NCBI GenBank assembly: GCA_018883985.1
Contig: JAHLFA010000006.1
Coordinates: 1 to 54,186, forward strand
Length of the DNA: 54,186 nucleotides
Direction: 5' to 3'
Source of the DNA: Candidatus Ruminococcus intestinipullorum
Lineage (GTDB): Bacteria > Bacillota > Clostridia > Lachnospirales > Lachnospiraceae
Position 1 is the first letter of the stretch. Every line of letters begins with the position of its first letter. The translations under genes were made by a program, and so were the position numbers. Shown in pieces: positions 45,885 to 54,186 of this stretch. The notes beneath the pieces are model-generated. The model was not told where the DNA came from and ran no database searches. It worked only from the letters and a program-made list of their open reading frames with translations.

Positions 45885-46412
45885 TTAATATTCTATCCCT
45901 TTTCTTGCAGTTATTCCTTTGTCAAAGGGATGTTTTACTTTACATATTTCTGACACATAGTCAGCTAAAGACACAAGCTCTTTGGCTGGGTCACGTCCTG
46001 TTAAAATAACTTCCAATTCTTTTGGCTTCTTCTCAAGGAATAAAACTGCTTCTTCTTGAGGAATAAAACCATAGCGATACGCTGCCATAAACTCATCCAT
46101 CACCAAAACATCGTATTGCCCCTTGGAAATTTCTTCACATATCTGATTCCACAATGATTGATAAAGTGCTTTCACTTCCTCTTTCTCTTGATTCGAAAGT
46201 GACCAAACAAAACCATAGGATTTAGGTAAATGGATGACATCTATCCCATCGATTTTATCTAAAATAACCAGTTCACCTGACTCCTCTGTTTTTAGGAAAC
46301 GTGCAAATAATACCTTCATTCCAACTCCTGCTGCACGAACTGCAAGACCAATGGCTGCCGAAGTCTTCCCCTTTCCATCTCCACAATAGATATGAATCAA
46401 TCCCTGCTCCAT
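45885..46412 (-). CDS. cobO: Cob(I)yrinic acid a,c-diamide adenosyltransferase
   Basis: This CobA/CobO/BtuR-type enzyme adds the 5'-deoxyadenosyl ligand to cobalt. The 175-residue protein has the ATP loop YCGDGKGKTSAAIG and shows LKTEESGE and VLMDEFMAAYRYGF, standard for the family. ATG 46412 follows AAGGAG at 8 nt. It lies 27 bp after cbiJ and upstream of the cobalamin riboswitch, so it is not governed by it unless transcription is continuous. Confidence 0.94.
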   Translation of the reverse strand: MEQGLIHIYCGDGKGKTSAAIGLAVRAAGVGMKVLFARFLKTEESGELVILDKIDGIDVIHLPKSYGFVWSLSNQEKEEVKALYQSLWNQICEEISKGQYDVLVMDEFMAAYRYGFIPQEEAVLFLEKKPKELEVILTGRDPAKELVSLADYVSEICKVKHPFDKGITARKGIEY

Positions 46413-46439
46413 GTTTCTTGTCTCCTTTTTTAATCTCAA

Positions 46440-47246
46440 TTATTCTATCATAGTTTTTTTAGCAACGCAATCTGTGGCATACTCCTCCAACTGCTTTCGC
46501 ACCTCTTGTAATTCCATTCCCTCTTCTTTTGGTCTTCCTATAATTACGAGAGTTGCGTTTACTTCTTTTGCCGCTAACAATTTTTCTTCAAATCCACCTG
46601 TTTTCCCTGATTCTTTCGTTACAAAATATTTCCCCTGTATTTGCCTTAGTACTGCTAGATTCATTTCCATTGAAAATGGACCCTGCATTGCTATTAAATG
46701 CTTCCCTTCAAATCCTAGAGAAATTGCTTTATCTACGGATTCTTTTACAGATAATACTCTGGCAAAACAACGTTCTTTATAATTTTTTAGTTCTGTATAT
46801 AACTCCAACTCTTTACTTCCTGTTGCAATGAGTACATTTCCATCCGTCTTATTTAAATACAAAACTGCCTCTTTCACAGAATCTACTATGACAACCCCCT
46901 CCTGTGAAAACTCCACATCATCATTTTCTTTTCGTAAACAACGGATATAAGAAATTCCTTGCTCTTTGCATGCACTTTGGATATTTTGAGTTACCTCAAC
47001 TGCAAATGGATGTGTTGCGTCAATCACCAATGCCGTATTCTTCTGCTTAAAAAATTCTCGCATCTTGGTTTGATTCATTCTTTCACTATTGACACAAATT
47101 CCTTTATTCTCACTTAATAAACTCCCCCCATATTCTGTTGCTGTATTTACAATACAAGGAAGTCCTAAATTTGCCGCATCTTGTGCCAATATCCTGCCCT
47201 CTGTCGTTCCTGCAAAAATAACTACAGTTTGTTCCATCTTCTTCAT
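46440..47246 (-). CDS. cbiJ: Cobalt-precorrin-6A reductase
   Basis: CbiJ (CobK-like) reduces the corrin ring of cobalt-precorrin-6A with NADH or NADPH. The 268-residue protein has the N-terminal FAGTTEGRILA nucleotide-binding loop, IDATHPFAVEVTQN and GPFSMEMN. The start could be the first Met or the one three codons on; the ribosome-binding site is weak. It is divergent from cbiG, with about 107 bp between the start codons. Confidence 0.93.
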   Translation of the reverse strand: MKKMEQTVVIFAGTTEGRILAQDAANLGLPCIVNTATEYGGSLLSENKGICVNSERMNQTKMREFFKQKNTALVIDATHPFAVEVTQNIQSACKEQGISYIRCLRKENDDVEFSQEGVVIVDSVKEAVLYLNKTDGNVLIATGSKELELYTELKNYKERCFARVLSVKESVDKAISLGFEGKHLIAMQGPFSMEMNLAVLRQIQGKYFVTKESGKTGGFEEKLLAAKEVNATLVIIGRPKEEGMELQEVRKQLEEYATDCVAKKTMIE

Positions 47247-47353
47247 CTTCTTTCTCTTTTCTTTTTCTGCTTTTATGTTTCAGTATCATATCATATCTTA
47301 TTATGATATACTAGGAAAGAAACGAAACTTTTGAAATGCAACGGGAGATATTT

Positions 47354-48433
47354 ATGAATCAAAAGAAAGACATTATTATTTTTAGCTTTACTCCTTCTGG
47401 AACACAACAAAATCAACGTATTAAATCGTTCCTTCTTGCAGAAGGCTTTACAGTTATGAGTTTTACCTCTTCTCGTTATGCAAACGAAGAGATACTCCCT
47501 CTCCCTAAAAATCCTAAGGACTTTATCAAATCCGTTTGGGGCAGTTGTGACTTTCTTTTTATTGGTGCAGCAGGAATTGCCGTACGTTATATCGCTCTTT
47601 CTGTTCATGATAAATTTACTGATTCTGCAGTTGTTGTAATGGATGAAAAAGGGAACTACATCATTCCACTTCTGTCAGGACATATGGGAGGTGCTGTTAC
47701 GCTTGCAAACAAGATTTCGTCCTTAACAAAAGCCATTGCAATACATACTACAGCCACAGATGTGCAAAATGTGTTTGCTGTTGATGTATTTGCAAAGAAA
47801 AATTCTATGATAATTTCAGATCGAACGCTTGCCAAAGAAATTTCTGCTGCTATTTTGCGAAATGAGCCTATTGGCTTTTATAGTGACTCCCCCTTATATT
47901 CATGGGATGAATCACTTCCTGCCGAACTATTTTATTGTAAAACGGAAACCGAACTTCAAAAGTATCCTTATGGAATTTGTATTTCCCATAGAAGTATACA
48001 TATGGTTCCTTCCAACACAAACATTCTTACTTTAGAACCAAAAAACATTACTTTAGGTATTGGATGCCGAAGAGGAGTTCCTTTCTCTAATGTAGAAACA
48101 GCATTTCTTTCAGCAATCCAAATGCTAGATATTTCTCCATTGGCAATTGAAGCACTTGCAAGTATTGATATAAAAAAAGAAGAGCCTGCACTTATCACAT
48201 TTAGTGAGAAGTACAACCTCCCTTTTTTCACCTACAGTTCAGACGAATTGAAACGTACTCAGATTCACAGCTCTGGTTCCAAGTTCGTAAAACAAGTGAC
48301 TGGTGTAGACAATGTTTGCGAACGTTCTGCTATCTTTCATTGTCCTAATGGCCAAATTCTTCTTCCAAAAAGGATTTACGATAAAGTAACGATTTCCTTA
48401 GCAGAACGTCCTTTACACTTAACATTTTCTTAG
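47354..48433 (+). CDS. cbiG: Cobalt-precorrin-5A hydrolase
   Basis: CbiG opens the delta-lactone of cobalt-precorrin-5A and releases acetaldehyde. The 359-residue protein shows FIGAAGIAVRYIA, PLLSGHMGGAVTLAN and a C-terminal domain with GIGCRRGVPF. ATG 47354 follows GGGAG; an in-frame ATG six codons earlier would overlap that site. It is the only B12 gene on the plus strand, divergent from cbiJ, and no riboswitch fits in its leader. Confidence 0.94.
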   Translation: MNQKKDIIIFSFTPSGTQQNQRIKSFLLAEGFTVMSFTSSRYANEEILPLPKNPKDFIKSVWGSCDFLFIGAAGIAVRYIALSVHDKFTDSAVVVMDEKGNYIIPLLSGHMGGAVTLANKISSLTKAIAIHTTATDVQNVFAVDVFAKKNSMIISDRTLAKEISAAILRNEPIGFYSDSPLYSWDESLPAELFYCKTETELQKYPYGICISHRSIHMVPSNTNILTLEPKNITLGIGCRRGVPFSNVETAFLSAIQMLDISPLAIEALASIDIKKEEPALITFSEKYNLPFFTYSSDELKRTQIHSSGSKFVKQVTGVDNVCERSAIFHCPNGQILLPKRIYDKVTISLAERPLHLTFS

Positions 48434-48451
48434 TATATCGGGGGTAATAGC

Positions 48452-48937
48452 ATGACACATAAATTCCTACAATTTTTAAAACCTTTTACCGTACTTCCTG
48501 CTCTGCTTATGCTTTGCTTAATCTTTGGTTTCTCCAATCAAGATGGGAAGACCTCCAGTGGACTTAGCCAAAAAGTAAGCATTGAAATCGTTCGCACTCA
48601 AGATACCTTACTGGAAAAAAATTATACAGAAAAAGAAATTATTTTCCATGCAAAAACAATTGAATATGGCGTACGAAAACTTGCACATATTACAGAATAC
48701 TTTTTCCTGGCACTGCTCGTCGCACTTCCGCTCTATACATATCATGTTAGAGAACGGAAATTATTTGTACTCACTCTGCTTCTTTGTATTGTATGTGCCT
48801 CATTTGATGAATTTCATCAATTTTTTATATCTGGAAGAAGTGCTAGGGTTACGGATGTGTGTATTGATTCCATTGGAATCTTTATTGGAAGTGCTATGTT
48901 TACAATGTTTTCCACAAAGCTTTCAAAATTTAGGTAA
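48452..48937 (+). CDS. VanZ-like membrane protein
   Basis: This 161-residue protein belongs to the VanZ family, small membrane proteins of mostly unknown role (one member confers low-level teicoplanin resistance). It shows an N-terminal hydrophobic segment, FSNQDGKTSSGLS, RKLAHITEYFFLALL, DEFHQFFISGRSARVTDVCIDS and further membrane spans. GGGGG precedes the ATG, 18 bp after cbiG. Its 3' end overlaps the convergent acyltransferase gene by 8 bp. Confidence 0.9.
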   Translation: MTHKFLQFLKPFTVLPALLMLCLIFGFSNQDGKTSSGLSQKVSIEIVRTQDTLLEKNYTEKEIIFHAKTIEYGVRKLAHITEYFFLALLVALPLYTYHVRERKLFVLTLLLCIVCASFDEFHQFFISGRSARVTDVCIDSIGIFIGSAMFTMFSTKLSKFR

Positions 48938-49943
48938 CTTTTCTTCCTAACTCAAATTTTCTTAACATTTTAATGCAAATAAAGGATATGCCCGCAATCC
49001 CAATGGTTAACATAGGAACTGAAATCCAAGCTGGGATTGCTGTGGCTTCTACATACTTTTTATAGAAATCCAAAAATAAAATATGAATAAAATAAATACC
49101 AAATGAACACGAACAACAAGAATCTATTCTTCTCTTCCATGAATCGCTTAATCCAAGGACGAGTTTCTTACAGCGAATCATATACAGAAAAAAGGTAATC
49201 GCTGCAATAACAATCAGTGGACACCCATACTCTAAAATTCTCTCATAATGTTCCCCGATACTGTAAGAAATCTTCCATGTAAGTATACAAATGAATAAAA
49301 TAGATATCCCAAAAATTCCTCCTGTCACTTTCTGGGAAACTGGTATTTTGTCTTTATATTTCATAAGATAATATCCTATAAATACGTAATATGTATACAC
49401 ACGGTCTCCTATCAAAGGCAAATCATAATAGGCTTCTCCATGTTGCAGGGATACGATGTAATTAAAAAGTACGGCTCCTGTAACAATCAACAACAGTGCC
49501 TTTTCTTGATTTTGATTCATTCCTCTACACATAATTTGTAGAAAAGGGAGTACAAAATATATGGGTATCATTGCATACAAATACCATAGATGTGGCTCTG
49601 TAGGAACATATAAAATTTCTTTAATATCATAAGGAGTTTTCATAAAGTATACGTTCCAAAAATAATAAATTCCACTCCATACTACAAGAGCAAGAAAAAA
49701 ACGTACCAATCGCTGCATATGCTTTTGTAGGCTTTCATTCCTCCCTAAAAGTAATGCTCCCGAAATCATAAAAAAACAAGGTACACTGACTCTCGAAACT
49801 GTATCTAAAACTAATGCAAATACATATTCTCCTCCTTGAATTTCAGGAAATGCCCTGCATATATAATTGGTTACATGTATCATAATGACCATAAAAAATG
49901 AGAGCATTCTTATGATTTCCAAGTTGTAATTCTTTTCGCTCAT
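48930..49943 (-). CDS. Membrane acyltransferase (acyltransferase 3 family)
   Basis: This 337-residue protein of the acyltransferase-3 superfamily has about ten hydrophobic spans and the N-terminal NLEIIRMLSFFMVIMIHVTN block, with the family's Arg and His. Members O-acetylate or O-acylate surface glycans or peptidoglycan; the substrate here is unknown. The start overlaps dinB by 4 bp, so it is the last gene of the clpB-dinB set. Confidence 0.9.
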   Translation of the reverse strand: MSEKNYNLEIIRMLSFFMVIMIHVTNYICRAFPEIQGGEYVFALVLDTVSRVSVPCFFMISGALLLGRNESLQKHMQRLVRFFLALVVWSGIYYFWNVYFMKTPYDIKEILYVPTEPHLWYLYAMIPIYFVLPFLQIMCRGMNQNQEKALLLIVTGAVLFNYIVSLQHGEAYYDLPLIGDRVYTYYVFIGYYLMKYKDKIPVSQKVTGGIFGISILFICILTWKISYSIGEHYERILEYGCPLIVIAAITFFLYMIRCKKLVLGLSDSWKRRIDSCCSCSFGIYFIHILFLDFYKKYVEATAIPAWISVPMLTIGIAGISFICIKMLRKFELGRKVT

Positions 49944-51067
49944 TTCTTTTGTTCCTTTTCATTTCTAGTATTTATAACTCCCACGTCAAACAAAGAAATT
50001 TGTTCTGGTGTAGAAATATGGCAAAGTTTCGCTGTACGCACCCCCACTAATCGAATTGGCTCACCTGTCCAAATCTCCTCAAATAATCTACATGCTTCCT
50101 GATACAAAATCCTTTGGTCATTGGTAGCCTTTTGCAATTGTTTTTGGTGAGAAAACTTACGAAAATCATGATACTTTATTTCTACACTAACCATACTTGC
50201 CTTTTTTTCCAACTTCTCCATTCGACTTGCAACTCCTTTAGACAATACATCCAGTATGGGATATATCTCCTCCAATGTTTCTGCATCTGACGAAAGAGTT
50301 ATCGATTTTCCAACTCCTTTTGCATCTACTTGCTCTGCTTGTATATGGGAGCGGTCAATTCCATTTGCATATTCCCAGAGAACCTTTCCATGATTTTTTA
50401 AATGCAACATAACCAAATCTATATCTGCTTTTGCTAAATCTCCAATTGTTTGTATTTCTAATTTTTTCAAAGCTTCTACACTAGAATGCCCTGCCATATA
50501 AAGTTCTGAAATAGGAAGTGGCCACATCTTCTCTGAAATTTCATGTGGAAATAATGTATGTATTTTATCTGGTTTTTCAAAATCAGATGCCATCTTTGCC
50601 AAAAGCTTATTGGTAGAAATTCCAATATTTACTGTGAAACCAAACCTTGATTTTACAGTATTTTTTATTTCTAAGGCTAAATCCATTAAAGAAGAATAGC
50701 CTTTTAAAACCTCTGTCATATCTATGTAACATTCGTCAATACTAAATTGCTCAATTTTATCTGTAAATGTACCTAAATATTCCATTAACTGTCTACTCTT
50801 ATCACGATACATCTGATAATCAGGGGCTGCTGTAACTAAATTGGGACACTTACGAAAGGCATTCGCCACAGGTTCCCCTGTACGAATGCCATATTTCTTT
50901 GCCAAAATGGATTTTGCTAACACCACCCCATGACGGGATTTTTGATCCCCTCCTATTATGGAGGGAATCTTACGCAAATCCTGTTTTTCACCATTCTTTA
51001 ATTGTTCTACTGCTGTCCAGCTTAAAAATGCTGAATTTACATCTATATGGAATATGACATGTGTCAT
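49940..51067 (-). CDS. dinB: Y-family DNA polymerase (Pol IV-like)
   Basis: This is a translesion polymerase. The 375-residue protein has the catalytic palm motifs [11 protein letters not shown] and [11 protein letters not shown], the finger/thumb [19 protein letters not shown], helix-hairpin-helix [18 protein letters not shown] and a little-finger domain (about 235-355). It lacks a clear C-terminal beta-clamp motif. The start overlaps the stop of clpB as ATGA, implying translational coupling with the chaperone. Confidence 0.93.
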   Translation of the reverse strand: MTHVIFHIDVNSAFLSWTAVEQLKNGEKQDLRKIPSIIGGDQKSRHGVVLAKSILAKKYGIRTGEPVANAFRKCPNLVTAAPDYQMYRDKSRQLMEYLGTFTDKIEQFSIDECYIDMTEVLKGYSSLMDLALEIKNTVKSRFGFTVNIGISTNKLLAKMASDFEKPDKIHTLFPHEISEKMWPLPISELYMAGHSSVEALKKLEIQTIGDLAKADIDLVMLHLKNHGKVLWEYANGIDRSHIQAEQVDAKGVGKSITLSSDAETLEEIYPILDVLSKGVASRMEKLEKKASMVSVEIKYHDFRKFSHQKQLQKATNDQRILYQEACRLFEEIWTGEPIRLVGVRTAKLCHISTPEQISLFDVGVINTRNEKEQKK

Positions 51068-53661
51068 GCAGTAATCTGTCCTTTCACATTCGCTACTAAT
51101 GTGCCATCTTTATCATCTAACAAAATTTGATCGCCTCTGCCAACATTTCCCTCTAAAATTAACTTGGCTGCTAGTGTTTCTACATGTTTTTGTAAATATC
51201 TCTTCAAAGGTCTTGCTCCATACATTGGCTCATATCCACCTTCAACTATCAAATCTTTTGCAGCTTGTGTAAGCTCAATAGACAATTCTTTTTCTGTTAA
51301 ACGTCTGTTCACATCTTGAATTAACAAATCAATAATTGCATGAATTTTGTCTTTCGTCAATGGTTTGAACATAATTATTTCATCCAATCGATTTAAAAAC
51401 TCTGGTCTGAAATGTGCTCGAAGCTCATTCATCACCATTTCCTGACTTGCTTCTTGTATTGTTCCATCTTCTTGAATACCTTCCAACAAGTAATTCGCTC
51501 CAATATTAGATGTCATAATCAAAATCGTATTTTTAAAGTCTACGGTACGACCTTGAGAATCCGTAATACGTCCATCATCCAATACTTGAAGTAATACGTT
51601 AAATACATCTGGATGTGCTTTTTCAATCTCATCAAATAGGACAACGCTGTATGGTTTTCTTCGTACTGCTTCTGTTAATTGTCCACCTTCATCATATCCT
51701 ACATATCCTGGAGGTGCTCCAATTAATCGAGATACGGAGTACTTCTCCATATATTCACTCATATCAATACGAACCATATTGTTTTCATCATCAAACAGAC
51801 TCTCCGCTAATGCTTTTGCAAGCTCTGTTTTTCCAACTCCAGTAGGACCTAGGAATAAGAAAGAACCGATTGGTTTTGTTGGATCTTTGATTCCTGCTTT
51901 TGAACGAATAATTGCCTCGGTTACTAACTCCACTCCTTCATCCTGTCCAATTACTCTTTTATGCAATTCATCTGCTAGATGGAGTGTCTTATTTCTCTCA
52001 CTTTCATTTAATTTCGCAACTGGAATTCCTGTCCATCTAGAAATAATTCGAGCGATTTCTTCATCGGTAACTGCCTCATGCACTAAAGTGAGTTCTTTTG
52101 CCTTTACTCTTTCCTCTTCTTCCTCTAATTGCTTCTGTAATTGTGGCAATCGACCATACTGAAGTTCAGCTGCTTTATTCAAATCATACTCTCTTTGTGC
52201 TTTTTGTATTTCTTTATTTACCTGCTCAATCTCTTCTCGAATTTTTTGTACACGCTCAACCGATGTTTTCTCATTCTCCCACTGTACCTTTTTACCTGCA
52301 TATTGCTCTTTCAAGCCAGCTAACTCTTCTTGAAGATGTTCTAAGCGTTCTTTGCTAAGTCTATCCTCTTCTTTTTTCAACGCTTCTTCTTCAATTTCAA
52401 GCTGCATAATACGGCGTCGCATTTCGTCCAACTCGGTTGGCATGGAATCCAGCTCGGTCTTAATCAATGCACAAGCCTCATCTACCAAATCAATGGCTTT
52501 ATCTGGAAGAAAACGATCTGAGATATAACGATGAGATAATGTTGCTGCGGCAACCAATGCACTATCTGTAATTTTCACTCCATGGAAAACCTCATAGCGT
52601 TCTTTCAATCCACGAAGTATGGAAATTGCATCTTCTACCGTTGGTTCTTCTACCATAACTGGCTGGAAACGTCTCTCTAGTGCTGCATCCTTCTCAATAT
52701 ACTGACGATATTCATCTAATGTGGTTGCACCAATACAATGCAATTCACCTCTCGCCAACATAGGTTTTAACATATTTCCAGCATCCATGGCACCATCTGT
52801 TTTTCCAGCACCTACAATTGTATGCAACTCATCAATAAACAAAATAATCTTTCCATCACTTTGTTTTACTTCTTCTAGAACTGCTTTTAGACGCTCTTCA
52901 AATTCTCCTCGGTATTTTGCTCCAGCAACTAATGCACCCATATCCAATGAAAAGATTGTTTTATCTTTCAATCCCTCTGGTACATCTCCACTTACGATTC
53001 TTTGTGCCAACCCTTCGACTACCGCTGTTTTACCAACACCTGGTTCTCCAATTAATACTGGATTGTTTTTTGTCTTACGAGATAAAATACGAACTACATT
53101 TCTGATTTCTTCATCTCTTCCAATCACAGGGTCTAATTTTTGTTCCCTTGCTCTATCTACTAAATCCTGTCCGTATTTATTTAAGGTATCATACGTAGCC
53201 TCTGGATTATCACTTGTAACCCTTTGATTCCCTCTGACTGTGGATAGTGCATGTAAAAAACCTTCTCTGCTAATCCCAAATTCTTGGAATAATTTCTTCA
53301 TATCACGGCTTGCGTATTTTAATAAAGATAGAAACAAATGCTCGACAGAAACATATTCATCTCCCATCTGCTTTGATTCATCTTCTGCATGAATGAGGAC
53401 GTTGTTTAAATCCTGTCCCATGAATACCTGTCCACCTTGTACCTTAGGACGCTTGTTCAACATCTCCTCAACTCTATTTACAAATAATGTTCCTTGTATA
53501 CTCATCTTCTCTAATAATTTCATGATTAAACTATCATCTTGCATCAAGAGAGCATACATTAGATGTTCTTGTACCAATTCTTGATTTCCATATTCATAAG
53601 CATACTTTTGACAATCCTGTACAGCCTGCATGGATTTTTGTGTAAATTTATTTATATTCAT
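51064..53661 (-). CDS. clpB: ATP-dependent chaperone ClpB
   Basis: ClpB is a hexameric AAA+ disaggregase working with DnaK. The 865-residue protein has a Clp N domain, AAA1 with [15 protein letters not shown] (near 210) and [11 protein letters not shown], a coiled-coil middle domain at about 410-530 and AAA2 with [14 protein letters not shown] (near 610) and [15 protein letters not shown] 53661 follows GGGAGGAG. The long coiled-coil linker marks it as ClpB rather than ClpC. A CIRCE-like operator overlaps the promoter. Confidence 0.97.
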   Translation of the reverse strand: MNINKFTQKSMQAVQDCQKYAYEYGNQELVQEHLMYALLMQDDSLIMKLLEKMSIQGTLFVNRVEEMLNKRPKVQGGQVFMGQDLNNVLIHAEDESKQMGDEYVSVEHLFLSLLKYASRDMKKLFQEFGISREGFLHALSTVRGNQRVTSDNPEATYDTLNKYGQDLVDRAREQKLDPVIGRDEEIRNVVRILSRKTKNNPVLIGEPGVGKTAVVEGLAQRIVSGDVPEGLKDKTIFSLDMGALVAGAKYRGEFEERLKAVLEEVKQSDGKIILFIDELHTIVGAGKTDGAMDAGNMLKPMLARGELHCIGATTLDEYRQYIEKDAALERRFQPVMVEEPTVEDAISILRGLKERYEVFHGVKITDSALVAAATLSHRYISDRFLPDKAIDLVDEACALIKTELDSMPTELDEMRRRIMQLEIEEEALKKEEDRLSKERLEHLQEELAGLKEQYAGKKVQWENEKTSVERVQKIREEIEQVNKEIQKAQREYDLNKAAELQYGRLPQLQKQLEEEEERVKAKELTLVHEAVTDEEIARIISRWTGIPVAKLNESERNKTLHLADELHKRVIGQDEGVELVTEAIIRSKAGIKDPTKPIGSFLFLGPTGVGKTELAKALAESLFDDENNMVRIDMSEYMEKYSVSRLIGAPPGYVGYDEGGQLTEAVRRKPYSVVLFDEIEKAHPDVFNVLLQVLDDGRITDSQGRTVDFKNTILIMTSNIGANYLLEGIQEDGTIQEASQEMVMNELRAHFRPEFLNRLDEIIMFKPLTKDKIHAIIDLLIQDVNRRLTEKELSIELTQAAKDLIVEGGYEPMYGARPLKRYLQKHVETLAAKLILEGNVGRGDQILLDDKDGTLVANVKGQITA

Positions 53662-53704
53662 AGCATACTCCTCCCTTGTTAACTGTTTCCCTTGTTCTAG
53701 TAGT

Positions 53705-53733
53705 AATATAGCAACTATTATTAGCCACGTCAA
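53705..53733 (-). promoter_or_regulatory. Predicted sigma-A promoter of clpB
   Basis: On the minus strand TTGACG (53728-53733), a 17-bp spacer and TATATT (53705-53710) lie 44 bp upstream of the start codon. The -35 box lies inside the CIRCE-like repeat, an arrangement seen in HrcA-controlled genes. Confidence 0.75.
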
Positions 53734-53747
53734 GGGTTGAGTGCTAA
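53721..53747 (-). promoter_or_regulatory. CIRCE-like (HrcA) operator upstream of clpB
   Basis: The CIRCE consensus is TTAGCACTC-N9-GAGTGCTAA. On the minus strand one half-site is perfect, TTAGCACTC (53739-53747). The spacing of nine bases is kept. The other half keeps only GCTAA (in CGTGGCTAA, 53721-53729). HrcA repression of clpB is therefore plausible but may be weak. I saw no CtsR heptad repeat. Confidence 0.65.
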
Positions 53748-53765
53748 TTTTTTTCTTTTCTGATG

Positions 53766-53816
53766 TCAGATGTTCACAGCCATACTATCCAAAGCGTTCC
53801 TGCTGATACTCTTCAT
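53766..53816 (-). other. Short 16-codon reading frame with a strong ribosome-binding site
   Basis: ATG 53816 follows GAGG-CGAGG, which overlaps the end of the broken membrane gene, and the frame runs for 16 codons ([16 protein letters not shown]) to a TGA. It may be the remnant of a longer second gene, or a leader peptide ahead of clpB. I do not recognise it. Confidence 0.25.
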
Positions 53817-53825
53817 TTCCTCGCC

Positions 53826-54186
53826 TCATTTTAATTCTTTTTTGTGTTGTATATGTATTCCGATATGTCCAACTCCTAAGATTATCGTGGCACCTAAAAG
53901 CCATACAACTTTTCCATATATTCCAAGCAAGAAAAAGGAAATTACAGGCAATGTTGCTCCAGCAAGCGGAACACCTATAAAATTGCTATAAAAATCGGAT
54001 TGTTTGCGCTCGCTGTGAAAATAACGTATCTACCAACATTCGTACATTGCCATTAACGCAAAAGCTCCAATAAGCCACCAAGTCCAATTTGACCAACTAT
54101 GAAAATTAAAATCATCAAATATTAACACACATATTGTAGTCAAAAATTCACCTATCCGTTCAAAAAACAATAATATTTTATTTTCA
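53826..54186 (-). pseudogene. Membrane-protein gene interrupted by an in-frame amber codon (5' end outside the window)
   Basis: Reading the minus strand in one frame gives a continuous membrane protein, with the segment FHSWSNWTWWLIGAFALMA, a TAG codon at 54030-54032, then IRYFHSERKQSDFYSNFIGV and two hydrophobic spans ending HIGIHIQHKKELK. The frame is open on both sides of the TAG, and residues on each side are equally compatible with a polytopic membrane protein. A single base change (TGG to TAG) would explain it. The family is not identified. It could be a true pseudogene, a strain polymorphism or a base-call error. Confidence 0.6.

Noticed and set aside
45920-45925. A TTGACA -35 box within the end of cobO as promoter of the riboswitch
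   Set aside because: No -10 box lies at 16-18 bp; the nearest TAGAAT is 24 bp away.
52721-53227. A 168-codon plus-strand frame opposite clpB
   Set aside because: It is the antisense shadow of the conserved AAA1 coding sequence, with no ribosome-binding site or known domain.
53721-53747. A CtsR operator controlling clpB
   Set aside because: No tandem GGTCAAA heptads are present; the perfect TTAGCACTC half-site and nine-base spacing favour CIRCE.

Overview
The window comes from a low-GC, strictly anaerobic member of the Clostridia, most likely a Lachnospiraceae-type gut bacterium. The evidence is AT-rich DNA with long A/T tracts, Firmicutes-type Shine-Dalgarno sites (GGAGG), a pyruvate:ferredoxin oxidoreductase, a single-chain glycyl-tRNA synthetase, a PASTA kinase/PP2C pair, a MurE with the meso-DAP signature and the anaerobic (cobalt-early, CbiK/CbiD/CbiG) cobalamin pathway. 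Almost everything is on the minus strand, so the natural reading direction is right to left. Only cbiG and a VanZ-like gene are on the plus strand. I saw no rRNA or tRNA genes, CRISPR array or prophage.

Layout, left to right. 36-2896: two tandem M18 aminopeptidase paralogues. 2910-3861: a small mobile element made of a REP-associated tyrosine transposase (RAYT) gene framed by inverted, iterated ends. 3867-7203: glyQS, recO, a YqzL-like small gene and era. 7230-7289: a transposase-less copy of the element end. 7291-15501: an M16 metallopeptidase, glycerol kinase and PFOR. 15609-30975: lgt, ychF and a long tight housekeeping run (thiN, rpe, rsgA, prkC, prpC, rlmN, rsmB, a YugP-like protease, fmt, def, priA, murE). 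31076-48433: an almost complete cobalamin gene set of 18 ORFs with a cobalamin riboswitch ahead of cbiK. 48452-53661: a VanZ-like gene, then an acyltransferase, dinB and clpB, with a CIRCE-like operator over the clpB promoter. 53826-54186: the 3' end of a membrane-protein gene broken by an in-frame amber codon.

How the genes work together. The B12 block covers cobalt insertion (CbiK), ring methylation and contraction (CbiL, H, G, F, D, J, E/T, C), amidation (CbiA, CbiP), adenosylation (CobO), the aminopropanol arm (CobD, CbiB) and the nucleotide loop (CobU, CobT, CobS, CobC). The housekeeping run joins peptidoglycan precursor synthesis, replication restart, protein N-terminus processing, rRNA modification and PASTA-kinase signalling.

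The most unusual item is the RAYT element. Each end carries three GGGAC boxes spaced exactly 22 bp apart, the outermost forming the arm of a hairpin with core GGGACGTAGT. A solo copy at 7230-7289 keeps the 22-bp spacing although its spacer sequence differs. Other items worth a look are a CobU-type protein with two complementary, partly degenerate domains, a perfect 9-bp inverted repeat at the predicted start of the PFOR transcript, and dinB overlapping the end of a probably heat-shock-controlled clpB.
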